A DNA stretch of 64,000 nt from Ophthalmolycus amberensis (GCA_024529925.1 JAFEUB010001021.1:1008501-1072500), one strand, 5' to 3'; positions 1 to 13,622 are shown, numbered from the stretch's first letter. A program made the numbers and translations. The notes: generated from the sequence alone by a model not told the origin.

Positions 1-140
1 TACCTCATCTGTCTTTCTGACTCCCTATGTGTCCCCCCATCCACAGTATTTCTGTATCATTGACTTAATTAACTTTCCGTCTGCTAGTTTTTCAATTTGT
101 CTAATCACACATTTTCTACCGCTCTACCAATCGCTACCAG

Positions 141-2284
141 GCTGTATGTACAACCTCTCTCCGTTGCAGGAGTTGTACGTGGCCTATAACAATGTGTCAG
201 ACCTGAGTCAGGTGGGCATGCTGGAGAACCTGCAGCTGTTAGATCTGGAAGGGAATGAGGTGGATGACCTCGTCCAGATTCAGTATCTGGGGTTGTGTGG
301 CAAACTCCACACACTCAGCCTGGAAGGAAACCCTGTGTGTGCGCACCCAAACCCCACTGCCATCCAGGTAGGCTAATGCTCTGCTGATGTCGTTTCTACC
401 ACAAAACCCAATATTATTACAGTTGTCGCCACCTGTAAAAAGAGTTGGCACTTGAATGAGGGAACAGAGACCCGTTCAACCCCAAATTTCTTTCACCAGA
501 CCCATCTTCATGTCCTTTTCAGGCTCCTTGTTTGCACTGTGTGATTCAGCAGACACAGATATTGTGTCTATGTTGCTGATGTCCTTATCCAGATTAACAT
601 CTAACAACAGAATACACTAAAAGAGCTGGATTATTGCCACCTGAAGTAACCAACACCAAGTGGCACAAGGGTCAGAGTCACAGCAGTCTGACAAAAGATA
701 TACGAAAAAAATAAAAAATAGAGGACGGTTGAAGCTGAATGAAAAGCTTGAGCAAGGAGCCGGGCAGAGTTCCTCAAAAAGGAGTGTTGTATTCAGTTGG
801 TGTCGTAAAAGCAAGCTTGCGAAAGCAACTTGTGGTAATGATGGAGGCATCATTCGGTTAGTTGTCTCTCCCGGGCTAGTAGGCTGTCAGCCTTCACGGC
901 TTTGTCAGATAATGACTGAAATGTAATTAGCATGCGCTGAGATCATGAAAGTAGCCGTGTGATCTCACCGCTCTCCATCTGAGTCTTCAATGCACCAGAT
1001 AGGACCCTGAGAGAGCAGGAGGCATCCAAATAATAAAACATAAGTCATCATCACACAGACAGAATGTTTTATTACTAGATTGCAGAGCTATTTGATCTCT
1101 TTGAAAACTGGCCAGTACATTTGTATTTGGTGGGTGAAGCAGCTCACCATGGACCTCTTCAGTGATACTGAATGTAGCTGGACATACAAAGTGGAAGCTG
1201 CGTTTCCACCGTCTGCTGATTCGAGACACAGTGTGCTGTGAGTTCTTTGGGCCACTGTGAATGTGTTTATTTACACCCACTAGCAGAGCATTAATTAGGA
1301 AACTGGGGCAATGAGGGTAGAAGCTGAGCTGAATATGCATTAGGCCTGTGCTTTGTAGTGACTGAGGGGTTCTTGGGTTTGCTCTCTTGCCAAACTATCA
1401 CTCCTCTTGCTCCCTCTCTTTCCATCAAACACACAAACACACACATCCGCTCACTTCCTCTCACCCAGCCCTCATTCTCCTCCTCTTTTCTCTTTCATTT
1501 CCACCCTGCCAGCCCTTCACTCTCGTTTTCATTCTCTGCATCGGTGTGGTTTGGTGAAGGGCAAGGGTGCCCAGCTCTAATTTGATCACTCAGTACCTCG
1601 GGGATTTGCTGGACTCTCTCTCTCTCAAAATAAAGTGCCACAAATTGCCACAATGGTCCAAAATGGATGTAAAAAGATAAAAGGAAGGTTCGCTAATATG
1701 CATTTTATTGCTGTGATGCTAGTAACTATTGACACATTTAGAACTGTCCTATGGTTGGACTGTTAGTGTATCACTGATTTGGTTGACTGTATCAATCAAT
1801 ACTCACTTTCTTTTTTTAATATGCATCAAAATGATTGACAACATATCCTGGCTCTTTATCCTCATCATTATATGCATCATATGGCCCCTAATAGGTAGTT
1901 ATGCATTACTTAGCATTGCTTAAGTACAGCATACTGGAGCTATAATGTGTAACAGTTGCATTTTTCTCTGGAATCAACTGGAGCACCAAACGTCATTAGG
2001 TGGATCAGTCTGTATCAAGCACTCATCTGAGTAGTCTGTTCATTAAATTAGTCTTTTATATAATTGTCACTATAGCACATAAACGGAAGCCAATCAATGA
2101 CCACAGCCGGAACATGTGCATCAGTAATGTTTTTCATACAGAATGCAATCCTAAAAAACACTGTTACATAATGAACTCGAGGCTTTTAGTACAAATAATG
2201 CTACATGCCATTAGGATAAATATTGAATCTGCATAAAGCAATGGATCAAGCTCATTTAGCGAGCTGGTGGAAGTCATGTAAACA

Positions 2285-2324
<40 letters not shown>

Positions 2325-5300
2325 TTGCACACTCAAATGTCATACTCTCATGCATATACTTGGTTTGATACTTCACAGGTTATGCATGATGATTGAGTAT
2401 GATTATGAGTACTAAGTTACATAGTGTACACTACTGTGCATACTTTTAAGTCACCGTTTCTAATAATACTCCTTCAACCACCTGTCTGTCCTCCACATTC
2501 ACTCTGCCGCTCTCTTCCCGATGCTTCCTCCCTTCCACCCAGACGGCAGACTATAGTTATCGGGCTGCAGTGAGGGAGTTGGTCCCTCAGCTGCGTTACC
2601 TAGACAATTTAAAGGTGGAGGAGGACGGGCTGAGCTCCAGCAGCACCGTGGGAGAGGACTTGGCCATTCTCAGAAACTCCATCAGAGACCGCAACTCCTC
2701 TCAGGCAGCTACTGAAGACGGTGTGTGTGTGTGTGTGTGTGTGTGTCCATGTTGTTTTGAGTGATTCGATGCGGTTAATTACAGCTGTGTATTTAAGGGG
2801 CCTCTCACTTTGTTGTTTTTGTAGCGGGTACAGCAGACAGTGCATGTCCTTACAGCCGACCCGGCTCAGCCAGGCGCCCTGCTTCCAGCCGCTCCTGCGT
2901 CCGGCCCCTCTCGTCAGCAGGCTCCAGACCCCACACTGGCTCCAGACCCATGTCAGCGACCAGGCCTGGATTTCTCTCCCCTCCTGGATCTCGACCTGGT
3001 TCTGCAGACTCTGATCTGGCAACAGTAGAAGCAGAAGCCAGCATCCTTACGCATGGTTAGGCGCACCGGTGGAAACTGATGTTTCTCAACAATCTCAACA
3101 TTTCATCTCTACATTTTATTTTGTTTAAGCGCCAGTTCCTTTTTTCTTCTTCTCATGAGCATCACCTTGGGCGGATCAACTTTGTAATCTTTACTCAACA
3201 GTGCCGCCAAGAGGACGTTCTTTTGTGTTGTACTCACTGAAATCCTTCTCCTATCCGTTGCTTTTTGAAGGAGCTGGCAAGATTCTCTTCTGTGGAAACC
3301 CAGTCCAGGCTGTTCGAGCAAGGCGGGAAAAGTTGAGGGTAGGTGGTGTGTGTTGGAATAAGGAACAACAAAATCCCTTAAATTATGTGGAAAAAACATC
3401 CTGTTCATGCAAACACAGACATGTGTTCATGAGATATCAAATGAATCGAAACCAGTCTATGATTTCTTGCACGCTGTGTCCCATACAGCGGAGGATTTAG
3501 TGTCAACTGAGAGGCACACTAAGCTTTATGGGCTTTGGCAGGGGCCGTTATGGCTGACTGACACCACCAGCTCATCTCTTTAACGTCATGTCAGTATAAA
3601 CAGAGGGAGCTAATTATCTGCAGGTGGACAGAAACCTGAGAGGACAGGCGCGGTGGTGGGAGGACACGGGGGATGGAGATGTGTTAAGGGTGTAACAGTG
3701 TCAGACTGTCTTGACAGATGGGGCTCTCGCTGCCAACGCCATGTTATCTGTCATACTGGCATAAACACACCTCTGCTGTCACTCTGCCTTCCTCTTACCT
3801 TCTCCTCCTGTTCCGTCTGCTCGCGTTTGCTCTCGCTGTCTGTCTGACCGCTACTCTAGCATCTATCCATAATTAATGTACTCAGCTCTTAGGCCTCTGT
3901 TCTGTTTTGTTTCCTAGTTTCCTCGGCCACCCCTCATTCTCTTTCTCCCTCTCATAGACAGCACCTACCAGATCTACGTTCACCCCCCGTGACCTTCCCA
4001 TCCATATACCAGAACACACGTACGACATTGAGGAGACTGATGTTAGAGAATGCATTGATGTTGTCGCGGAGCTTAGAGCTTGGAGGGAGCAGCACAGCAG
4101 GTACTAACTTTTTACACACCTCACTCCTTTTTTCTTAAGCTGGAAATACACTAAATGATGTAAAGACATGGTTTCATGGATAGCAATTTATATATAATTC
4201 CGTTTCCAACCCATTCGGACTCAGAGAGTCAAGAATTTTATTCGGATTCTTCTAGCCAGCCTGGCTTCCTCTGCAGACCATAGGGGGATGAAGCCCAACA
4301 TCTTATGACATTGTTTTTCAGGCGTCTCCAGGCCATAGAGACAGAAAGATTACCACAGGTCCTGGCTATTTGTCACAGTGATGAAGAAGAGGGGGGAGAT
4401 GATGACGAAGAAGATGACGGCTTTAGTGGCATAAGGAAGCACAGTAGTGATGAAGAACACGGAGCGGAGATGCATGGTGACAGCCGAGATACTGCCTCAC
4501 CAGATTCCTCTTTCCAGTTTCTTTCCCCAGGTAAATACTCACTGGATAAACATACTCGCTGTTGCCTACGTAGAGAAACTAAACACTATAATGACCATCT
4601 ATCCATAATAATATCTATAGTAAATTGAAAAAATAACACCTTTATTTATATTTAAAGCTTTTAAAATCATTTTGTTTTGTTTTCAGCCCTGCGTCACAGA
4701 GAAGCCTTGCCCTCTGGGGTGGCTGGACTCTCCCTGTCCCCAGAGACCACACTGTCCCCTTCTCCCCCCCCCAGTGCCACGCTAACAACTGGAAATCACA
4801 AGCCACCAGGGCTCCGTGCACGTAGGCTTCGTCTCAGCCAGACCAGCACAGAACATTTATCTGATTTCAGCAGAATAGGGCGCTCGCCTGGGACAGGTAC
4901 AACTGCTGGAGACACAGCCCTGAAACTCCAGAGGGTCCAGCAGTGCACTACGACCAACAAGCCTCTTTTGCCCAAGCTTGCATACGTACCCCGCCCACCT
5001 CCAAGTGCCCTCAGTAAAGGGCTCATGGGTTCATGGTATGGCATTATTAAAGGTTATCTTTATATACCAATGTGTATGTATTCATACAGTATAACAACAA
5101 TAGATTTAACTGTGTTTGCTCTTTGCTCTTTGAAGCATCTGTATCTTGTTTGAATTGATTCTAATTAATTCAACTTGGAATTAAACTGGTGATTTAAATA
5201 CAATTCATGAGTGAAGGTTTGAAAAACATCCTCATGTTTTTTCCTCCCAAATGTTCAATGTGTCATTGTAGAATTTAAGTTTTTCATTGATTGAGTGACT

Positions 5301-5566
5301 AGTTGTCAATTCGTACTGTGTAATAGTTTAAATTTAAACTTAACTGTTCATGTCGGGTGTTACTAAAGAAAGGTTCTTTGTCTTTCAGTGCAGAGATGGA
5401 CTTATCCAGTAAACGATCTGGCAGCAAGCAGCTTCAAATCCCTCCGACGTCCAAACTCCTGGACAGACCAGCGATTACTCGTCCTCACACAGCCAGAGCA
5501 GCTCTACAGAAACATCACCAGCACCACACAAACCAGCCCTGCAGAGGGAGCTCACACCCAGACTGA
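141..5566 (+). CDS. lrrc56: LRRC56, leucine-rich repeat-containing protein 56 (3' part, eight exons)
   Basis: LRRC56 is a ciliary protein needed for assembly or transport of axonemal dynein arms. Exons I assign, each with AG/GT borders and matching phases: 141-367, 2543-2720, 2825-3055, 3271-3338, 3958-4100, 4322-4530, 4687-5035, 5389-5566 (TGA). They join to 526 residues in this window. The first exon carries LRR units (LYVAYNNVSDLSQV, LQLLDLEGNEVDDL, LHTLSLEGNPVC). The second has the conserved segment after the repeats (YRAAVRELVPQLRYLDNL). Later exons hold the family signatures ILTHGAGKILFCGNP (joined over an intron) and ELRAWREQH. An acidic stretch (HSDEEEGGDDDEEDD) and a Ser/Pro-rich tail follow. 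The upstream LRR exons and the start codon are outside the window, so the gene is cut by the edge, not broken. The identity rests on the LRR spacing, the AGKILFCGNP motif and the neighbour RASSF7. Odd point: the donor at 2721 is the first GT of a GT microsatellite. Confidence 0.9.
368..2542 (+). other. LRRC56 intron (no gene seen)
   Basis: This 2.2-kb stretch lies between two LRRC56 exons of matching phase. I see no conserved coding segment on either strand. The short ORFs here are low-complexity or chance frames. The only clear structure is the CA microsatellite near its 3' end. Confidence 0.7.
2287..2322. repeat. (CA)n microsatellite
   Basis: An uninterrupted run of about 18 CA units in an LRRC56 intron. 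The minus-strand ORF across it, with a poly-Val/Cys run, is an artefact of the repeat. Confidence 0.95.
2721..2746 (+). repeat. (GT)13 microsatellite that starts at the LRRC56 splice donor
   Basis: Thirteen GT units follow directly after the last exon base (2720, sequence GAAGACG). The first GT dinucleotide is therefore the 5' splice site itself. Any change in repeat length changes the donor context. The next exon begins at 2825, so this intron is only 104 bases long. Confidence 0.9.
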
Positions 5567-5765
5567 CACCAGAGTGGGCCGATGCTTGACCGTCTGGCTA
5601 GCGTTCTCTGTATGATCAGTGTGACATTCCCTTCAGAGCAGACTGATAGCATGAAGGTCGTTAAGGGTCACTCACACCTATACTTTGAGATGGGTTGGAA
5701 ACACCGGTATTTGGCCATATGATGCTCTCTTTGTCTGTCTTTTTTTAATAAAGATCTGTAAGTTA
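5567..5765 (+). terminator. lrrc56: LRRC56 3' UTR with poly(A) signal
   Basis: After the TGA at 5564-5566 the sequence has no open frame. A canonical AATAAA lies at 5747-5752, so the shortest 3' UTR is about 200 bases. A second AATAAA at about 5955 (in ...gatgaaaaataaagag...) could serve a longer form. Confidence 0.6.
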
Positions 5766-8700
5766 TAGAAAGCATTCTCAGAAATGTTGGGACTGACCAA
5801 CACACCAACATCCAGTGACTTCACAGTGCTGTAACATGAGTGATGGAGTCATTAATATGAGTAACAGTGTGACCTGAGGACTTTATATGCTGAGATTGTC
5901 CCTCTTAAGCTACCGAGTTGCTGGTTTTCTGGTGGCTGCTCTAGCTGGATGAAAAATAAAGAGAGATGTGACTAATACCTCACATTTGCATTTCTCAGGT
6001 TGAAACATTAAATTAATATAACTTAAATGCTGCATTGTGTTTTGCCCAATTAAAACAGCTTTTTATATTCTTGTTTTAATTGAAACTGAGCTGTAAAGCT
6101 GATGAAAGGCAATGGATCATTTGAGATGCCGTTTCCTGCAGTGACTGTGATTTGTTTTGACATTCATGGTGGAATAGGCACATCTCGCCACTTGAAGGCG
6201 CTATCTATAAACGTTAAATCAAAAACTCATTCCATTGTTTCAACCACCTTGATCAAACAATCCTAGAAATCCACCACCTTGCAACATAAGAGTCATTCCC
6301 TTTGTTGCCTGTCTGTCCACATCCAAGGCAGCATTTACACCACTGGTTGTGTGATTTATGATGTACATACAATCAGTAAGCATGCAAGCCTTGGCCCTGC
6401 TCATTGCTAATACGATAGAACATGTGTCATGATCTATTGACTGATACACAGCACGAGTGTTGGAGTTGAACAAACCAAGTGCGTTTAAAGTTTATATGTT
6501 CTAACTCTGACATATCCTGTTGTTTCCCTAGAGCTACGGTAAATTACCCATCCATTGCACCATGAAGGACACTCACAGACTGATTTTGTCCTGAAGGCAC
6601 GCTCATGATGAGGACCAGAGAGGCAGCCACATCGAATACCTTATTAGTTCTCAAAGGACATATATTGTTGCATGTGGCATGTTTTGAAGGTGTCACACTG
6701 ATCTTAACATGGACGTTTCCACACTTGCTCGGCCCTTTTTGTATGAATACCTGACGTGAGCTCACGCACACACCTAGACACACACATTGCCATATTTCTG
6801 TCAGCTGTGCTTCAGTTCTGTGCACAGAAACAGGATGTAAATAAATGAGTCAAAGTAACAAGGCACAGGCAGCAATTCAACCTTGAGAGCCCTGCTAATA
6901 CTCCTCACCCACACTGATGGATTGGAAGATTTACACATGTCAGGCATAGGAATGCATGATGTGTGTGTATAGCCACTCAACATTTCTTATGTTCTTTCCA
7001 TCACGTTGCCGCACCATCTTCAATAGTCCTCTGACAGGGCTGCTTCATTTGTGGCATTACTCGGCCCCCTCGCGCCCTGTCAGGTGTTGTCAGCCACTCT
7101 CATCTCACTGGTGCTATTATGTCTCAGGACAGATGGAGGAGAGTGGAATGAAAGGAGAGGCCTTTGATGGTGGGATAGTGTCCACCTACTTTCTGAATAG
7201 TCTTGTAATTTCTCTGAAAGGGATCATTCTCACAGCTGGTTGGGACTGGAGCTGATCTCCCCAGTTATTACCCGATGATGTGACAAACCAGAAGGTTTTC
7301 AGGCTTTCAGACACTTTGAGGAAACTTGAAAATCAGACTGTAAAGACAATATTTTCCTGTTATACGGTATGTCTGATATGAAACAACAGTTTCAGTATTG
7401 CAATGTTTTTTCAGCAAAGATTTATTTTCTTTATAATATTTGAAGTTACCACTCTTATCCGAGGAAATGGTTTTCGACTGAAAACGCATCCAACTGTCTC
7501 TCTTTGATCTAATAAAACAGCACTGTGGTCAGAAAAGCCAGGGTCCATGCAAGTGGTCTTTCAAACCCAAAATCAAATTAAAAAGTCATCAATTTACTTT
7601 GTGAAACGTTTTCCCCAGAGATGATTATAAAAAACAGAGGGAGGACATTGTTATTAAGTCCCTCCCTTTCGCAAATACGGTAAACAAACTACACATTTTT
7701 CTGTTAGACTGAAGTGGAAAAAACTGTGTCAACACATCCTATGAATACCATTAAAACAAATACCAGATGTCTTTGATATGATTCATTTAATTTTGTGATC
7801 ATGTCAAGTTGGTTGTATTTGCATTCCCCAAACGATGCTCAAAGCCAGCAGAGACTTCAGAGGTTCATATGATGAGTCTATGCAGCAATACTGCTGTTTC
7901 TTTGTGTCGTAACTGCAGCTAACAAGACGGGCGTGAATACATTACAGGGAAACACATTGTGAAAAACACACACACCAACATAACTTTGTGACTGAAATGG
8001 AATGCTTCTTGTTTGACTGTATTATCGTAGGAAGCTTCCTTCTTGTTTTGACTTGAGACCTGTCACTTTTCCAAGAAAGCGCTGAAACTGGAAATACCAC
8101 ACAGTATGCGTTCAGACAGGCCAGGGGAATCTGTATGTACAGTACATACGAGATAACCGCATAACGCCGGAAGGAACATTCCATTTAATGCAAGATGATT
8201 ATGCTCCATAACTCATTTTATGTTGACACCTTTACAACCATATGCAGACAAGCGGTCTATAACGGTATACAAAAGGCATAAAGTTAATGATAAGTACTGC
8301 TTCATATCTACAGCTTTCTGAATTGAATCTAATCTTTGTGACAAAGCAGGTGATGAAACTGTATGCTGAGACAATACATTTACCGCATGCAGGAAGATCG
8401 CCTTTGTATTGTATTGATAGCGCATTAAATGGTTGTGTTCAGTTACTATGAACAACAAGAGGCACTGGGGATTACCTGTTGTTTAAGAGGACGAGAAGAA
8501 ATGCTGTGGGACTAGGAGAGAAACCTGTCTTCTGATCTAATAATATTGCATCACATCAAGTTGATATTACAGTACCTTGGAGTTATTTAAAGAAAACAGA
8601 CCAGAGCTTAATAATGTGTTTAATGATTTCTTCCAGCAGAATGAAGCCACGAACAGCTGTTGTTGTTGTTTTCGCCTCACAAAGTCTTGTTGCAGAGCAG

Positions 8701-10240
8701 TGATTAGAATTTGTGGGATGACTACAACATTTATTTTATTTTTACTTTCATTATGTGACATCTGGCTTCTTTTTTTATCAACATGATCAGGTGGTTTAAG
8801 GAATGTTTGGAAAGATACAAGTGAAACATTTGAGGCAGCACTCTGCATAGAGGGATATGTGATTTCAACTTTTAATGCGAGGGATCATTTTGTGAACCAT
8901 TTAGCCTTTCAGCACTATATTATAGACATGTTTGGGCCAACACATGTTTGATTCATTTACAGAAAAAAGGTAAATTGAAGCATTTCAGTACAAATCTAAG
9001 GAAGCCCTATAGGCCAACTTGTTGAGTTCAATAATGGTTAACACGAGGATGGTTCCTCTTTCTTTTGTTTATGAAACAACATAGGCTTTATTAATGACAG
9101 TGTTATGATGAAAAGATTATTACAGAAATTACAACCTTCCGCTTCCAACACTTCCTCCTCATCATAGCTGAAATACATACGGTGACCCGTTGTATATTGT
9201 AAATGGAACGCTCTCTACATCAGTTTCTTCTCATGGCATCTATGAATGATGTCAACAGCCCCAATCTCAGATAACATCAGATTTAGTCTGGGAAACGCAA
9301 GGAGAGGGAATTTTAAAGTTCTCTCTTAGTTACATATCCAACACATAATCCAACAATGTAGCCCATTGCATGAAAAGTAGCATTCATGGCACTGAGTACA
9401 CTTGATCATGCTTTCTTTATTTAAGGACACCCTTTGGAGACATTCAAACCACAAACCTCTGAAGTGTTGCTGGCATAAACATCACGCCTGCAGACCAAAC
9501 TGATGTTGAATTATTCTCACACAATACGAAACAAGCGCCTGTGCCATCAATGCATCAGTCTGTAAATTCTAAACTCATTTCGGTTGTGGGAAGACAACAC
9601 ACAGCAGATGAGAAACGGATTGAATGCAACATACTAACAATTAACAGTGATGCATGTTGCTAGCTGTACATGTCTGGTTACCAACAACTATGCATCAATT
9701 CCACAATATTACATCACATTTTGTCATTCTGCACTAATAACAAACTGGAAGTGCCCTGGTGTTAACTGCTTCTGTGTGTGTGTGACTGTGATTGTGTCCA
9801 AGTTTGGTTTGGAAAAAAATGCAAAACAAGCTTTATCAAGCACAGCTTCGAATAAAGAAAACCCACTATGCAAACAAATCCTACCTCTTGTAAATTGTTT
9901 CCATATTTTCCAACTTCCTCCTAATCACACCTCCCCTCACACACAAGCACCCACAATTCATAGCACCGATAACTACACCTTCAAATTTGACAGGTGACCT
10001 CTGACCTTTGGTTATTATTAAAACCTGTTACAGAAGTGAATAGATGGAAATGTGTGTGTGTGTGTATCTTCAACTGATAAAATGAAACGAGAAACAAGCT
10101 TTAAAGAACAAGTAGATGCTGAAACTTGTTTCGTACGAGACCATATAAACCATATAAAGGTCACTATAAAGCAAGGAATTTCTGCCTGCATGTAAATGTG
10201 TTCTTCACATATCTTGAGAGCAGCTCGTCTGATCTACTTC
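5766..10240. other. Intergenic stretch, no gene recognised
   Basis: AT-rich sequence downstream of LRRC56. Frames on both strands are short and show no recognisable domain, and I see no supported exon, RNA gene or complete transposon. A CTCF-like string (ccacttgaaggcgct, about 6190) is a weak match only. Confidence 0.6.
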
Positions 10241-10244
10241 ACAA

Positions 10245-11191
10245 TTGTCATGTGTATTGATTAGGACCCCATCGAGTCCTTTGTCAAACGTGATGACAAA
10301 TTTGATGCCGTTAGGCCAAAGGACGTCAGCAGAAGCGTCATCTCATTATAAAGCAAGGAACTGTTCATCCGATCTACTTCACACACACATGGCTTACTGG
10401 GATGTGTTGGTGACGCAGAGTGCACACGGACATCTGAGGCGTTGCTAGCTAAGCTGCAAAAGCAACATGCTCAGAAGATGTTGGTTCTCTTTGGATCGAC
10501 CTACGTATGTGAACAAACATTCTCCGTGATAAAGTTGAACTGACGATCACTGACGATCACCTGTCAGCTGTCCTTCACATCTCACCTCAGACATTCAACC
10601 TGACATCAGATCACACCTTCAAGCCCAACACAGACTACATTTCTATACTGAACGGAAAAACAGAAACTGAGGTAATTCGACTTCAAATAATAGTAATAAA
10701 AGTACAACATTTTGCAGAAACATGATCCCTGTCAGTGTTTTGTATTATATATGGATATTACATATGTATATGTGTTTGGATCAATAATCCTGCTGCAGAT
10801 GTTGAAGGTGGAGCTCATTTTAACTCCTTTATACACTGTTATTCAGTTTGGGTAGTTAGGAGGGGTTTGAAAAATGTGCCAAAGTAACTAGTAACTAAAA
10901 GCTGCCAGACAAATGTAGTGGAGTAAAAAGTATTTCCCTCTGAGATGTAGTGGAGTGGAAGTACACAGTTTAATAAAATGGAAATACTCAGGTAAAGTAC
11001 CATGAATTTGTAGTACTTAAGCAAATATACTTAGTTACATGATCATAACATTTACTCTTACCACTCGCAGCTTATCAAAACCATACAATTTACTGCTTTT
11101 TATAAAGAGGTGGAATAGTATTGAGCAGGATTGAGTTCAACAGTCCCTGTTTCTCATGTGGCCCCTTGGGAAAAATAATTGCACACCCCTA
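10245..11191 (+). mobile_element. Decayed hAT-type (Charlie-like) DNA transposon remnant with transposase C-terminus
   Basis: The frame from 10487 reads LFGSTYVCEQTFSVIKLN and then hits a stop. After a shift of frame it continues DHLSAVLHIS. This is the C-terminal dimerisation segment of hAT transposases of the GTF2I-repeat/ZBED-like type. Upstream, DPIESFVKRDDKFDAVRPKD (from about 10262) may be another transposase fragment, less surely. Downstream, 11150-11191 reads (minus strand) as a hAT terminus of the form AGGGGTG-GCAATTATTTTTCCC-AAGGGGCCACATGAG. The copy is dead: it carries stops, frameshifts and a 10-bp tandem duplication (TGACGATCAC) at about 10540-10560. A second element is inserted between the coding part and the 3' end. 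Confidence 0.65.
10881..11040 (+). mobile_element. Non-autonomous DNA element (common teleost AAGTAACTA.../AGTACTT repeat), nested in the hAT remnant
   Basis: The sequence runs aaagtaactagtaacta, then AATGTAGTGGAGTAAAAAGTA, a second GTAGTGGAGTGGAAGTA, then AATGGAAATACTCAGGTAAAGTA and TTAGTTACAT. I recognise this as a short repeat very widespread in fish genomes, with ends resembling AAGTAACTA and TTAGTTAC. The copy lacks some internal bases. It sits between the hAT transposase tail and the hAT terminus, so it landed later. Confidence 0.65.
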
Positions 11192-12480
11192 GAGGGTATT
11201 TCATCACTTTTTCTTCACTGGAAGGGCACTCCAAAGGGCGCTTTATCACAATGCATCCTAGATGGCACTGCCTCATGTTTTATCTAAAAGGGCACTTTTG
11301 CGGCTTTTTTTCAAACATGGCTTTTTTTTCTATTTAGTTTAATCATGATGGGTAAGGAACTAGTTCCCAAGTCACTGCCAGTTCCCTTTTGAAATGTTAT
11401 GCTCAGAAACTGACAGTATTGTGGTTACAATCATGTTTGTTATATTATATGGCATTTGCATAAGCAGACAGAGATGCCATGAATAAAAAAGTACTGAAAA
11501 TGTCTCCATATAGATATATAGTTTATTTTCACTTTATAATATTCCGGTTCAATGCCCTTAGTTTGAAACTGTTGACCGGAAACAGTTTCACGTCTGTTTC
11601 CTGGATGGCTTGACACCCGCAGACTTTTGCTGAAGGGGACAAGAGGATGAAGCACTCGCTTGTCCGTCGTGTCAACGTCGACAACTAAATTGCTCGTAAG
11701 TTGTTTTCACATTGTCTTTAATTTTCTGCCAGACTGAAGTGAGATTGAAATGTTTTTGGTAAAGGACGCAACAAGTGTGCTCGCAGCGCTGCACCTGCAG
11801 GTTTGATGACAGGCTAACAATAACCCGGAGTCACTAAACTTTCCTCACTGACTCTGTTGGGCCACTTGTACACGTTACTCTTGAGTATAGTCAACGCACT
11901 TGCTGTGTGTACGTTAATTGGCCTCGTTGCTATGTATGTGAACGCTATTATTGTCAAAACGTGGTCAACTTTAACACCAAAATAAGTTCAAAATTCACGT
12001 TGTGGTGACTTAACATTTTTCTCGGTTGTCAACAACTAACTTTAGTTTTTTTTTTTTTTTAAATCACCAATATCACGCAGAAGTTTAGTTAAATGAAGAT
12101 TGCAATAATACATAATCACAGCGATATGTCAACAACAACAACAACAACATCCCAAATAGGCTTCAAATTATCATCATCATCATCATCATCATCATCTGTT
12201 TGTCAAATTGTGTAAGGATTTTGCATGGAGGTAGCAAAGTGTTTTGTATTTTTTTACAACACATTCAAATTGTTGCCATTATTTCAAGAGTATAAGTGCA
12301 TATTAGCGGCCCTACCATTGTTAATTCGTTTTTGAGAAACCCCACATTGTGCTAGATGAGCACATTGGTTTATATATTGAGGAACATGTCATTTCACTGA
12401 CCTATGATAATGTGGCCGTACAATTCATTTTCATCTCTTACCATATCTCCTGTTCTTAATGTCATCCTCACATTTACAGT
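11192..12480. other. Intergenic stretch, no gene recognised
   Basis: It contains a 10-bp perfect inverted repeat with a 7-bp spacer at 11564-11590 (TGAAACTGTT ... AACAGTTTCA), a (CAA)n run near 12130, and (TCA)n at 12171-12196. A possible splice-donor context (GCTC/GTAAGT) occurs near 11694 after a CpG-containing stretch, but nothing else supports an exon. Confidence 0.5.
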
Positions 12481-12627
12481 AGGGCTGCAACCAGCAGGTA
12501 TTTTCAGAATTGGTAAATCACTTTTTACACAAACCCATTAATTGATCCTCACAAATCAGAAGCTTAATAAAGAGAGTTGGGCATTTTTACTTGACAAATA
12601 ATCGAAATGGTTAATTGATAATCGTAC
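12481..12627 (+). mobile_element. Decayed short interspersed repeat (AGGGCTGCAAC... AATCG type)
   Basis: It begins AGGGCTGCAACCAGCAGGTATTTT and ends with AATAATCGAAATGG then TTAATTGATAATCG. This resembles a very common teleost repeat that starts with AGGGCTGCAAC and is rich in ATTAATCGAT-like words. It is diverged, with both ends still recognisable and the middle degraded. The identity rests on memory of the family, so the confidence is moderate. Confidence 0.5.
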
Positions 12628-13621
12628 ATATATTTTTCTGTTGATCGACATATTGAGTTATTGTTGAAGCTTTACTCGTATATATTTGAAGTATATATAC
12701 GAGTATATAGTATATATGCCTAGTATTTATTTACCACACATGTCCTGAATGCACACATGCAAAATACGACTTTTTTTGTAAATGTGCATTCAGACCATTA
12801 TCATTTCAACATTTATCAATTTGTTCACCATTCATCCTCGTTGTTCTGTCGAGCGGCTCTGTTCACTTTTTGGTCTGACAACACATATATATGTATTTGG
12901 CTCTTCGTTTTCATTGTCCCGGTGGATCTATTGTCTGTCTCTTGTTTGTACTTCCCCCACTTCTCCTCTGTTGTTTGTACCTTTTCACTTTTACTTCCTT
13001 GTTTTTTTTTATGTCATGTTTTCTTCCCTTTTTTTATTTTCCCCACACATCACCGATTGACCACAAGTGAATAACTCAACTATGTAAATCCTCATTGGGA
13101 CCTCTTTATGTCTTGGCTATAAGTATTTCATACATTTACTTATGTCTTTGTAAGCCGTAATGCTTTACCGGTAGTATGTGGGCTGTTCCCTGTCTAATTA
13201 ATTTGTGAAGTCATTCTTGATGGATTAGTCCAGATAATGTTTGCGAGAGTAAATCTTTGAGAAGATGATGCTGTTGTGCGCTTCTTTTTTCTTTTCTTTG
13301 CATATTCAGCAACATATCCTGATGTCAATTCTATTTGATTCATGAGCGTCATCTAAACACTCGTAGTGGGATTGAGCCATTACATTTAAAGAGCATGTCT
13401 GGAGTGGATTCAGGCTTAGTGCTGTAGTCAGCATGTATTTAGTATTTTTTCCTCTAGTGTTTCATGAATTTGCAGCTCATTCTGGTCATAATACTGGAAT
13501 ACAATGAAAAGTTTGACAAAAAGTCCACTGTAAAGTGTTCAGTTGCCACACTATGAAATCCCTCTTGACTCATCTGTCCAGCCGCTCAGCACTAGAGAAC
13601 AAAGGATTGTCTACCAGCGGA

Positions 13622-13622
<1 letters not shown>

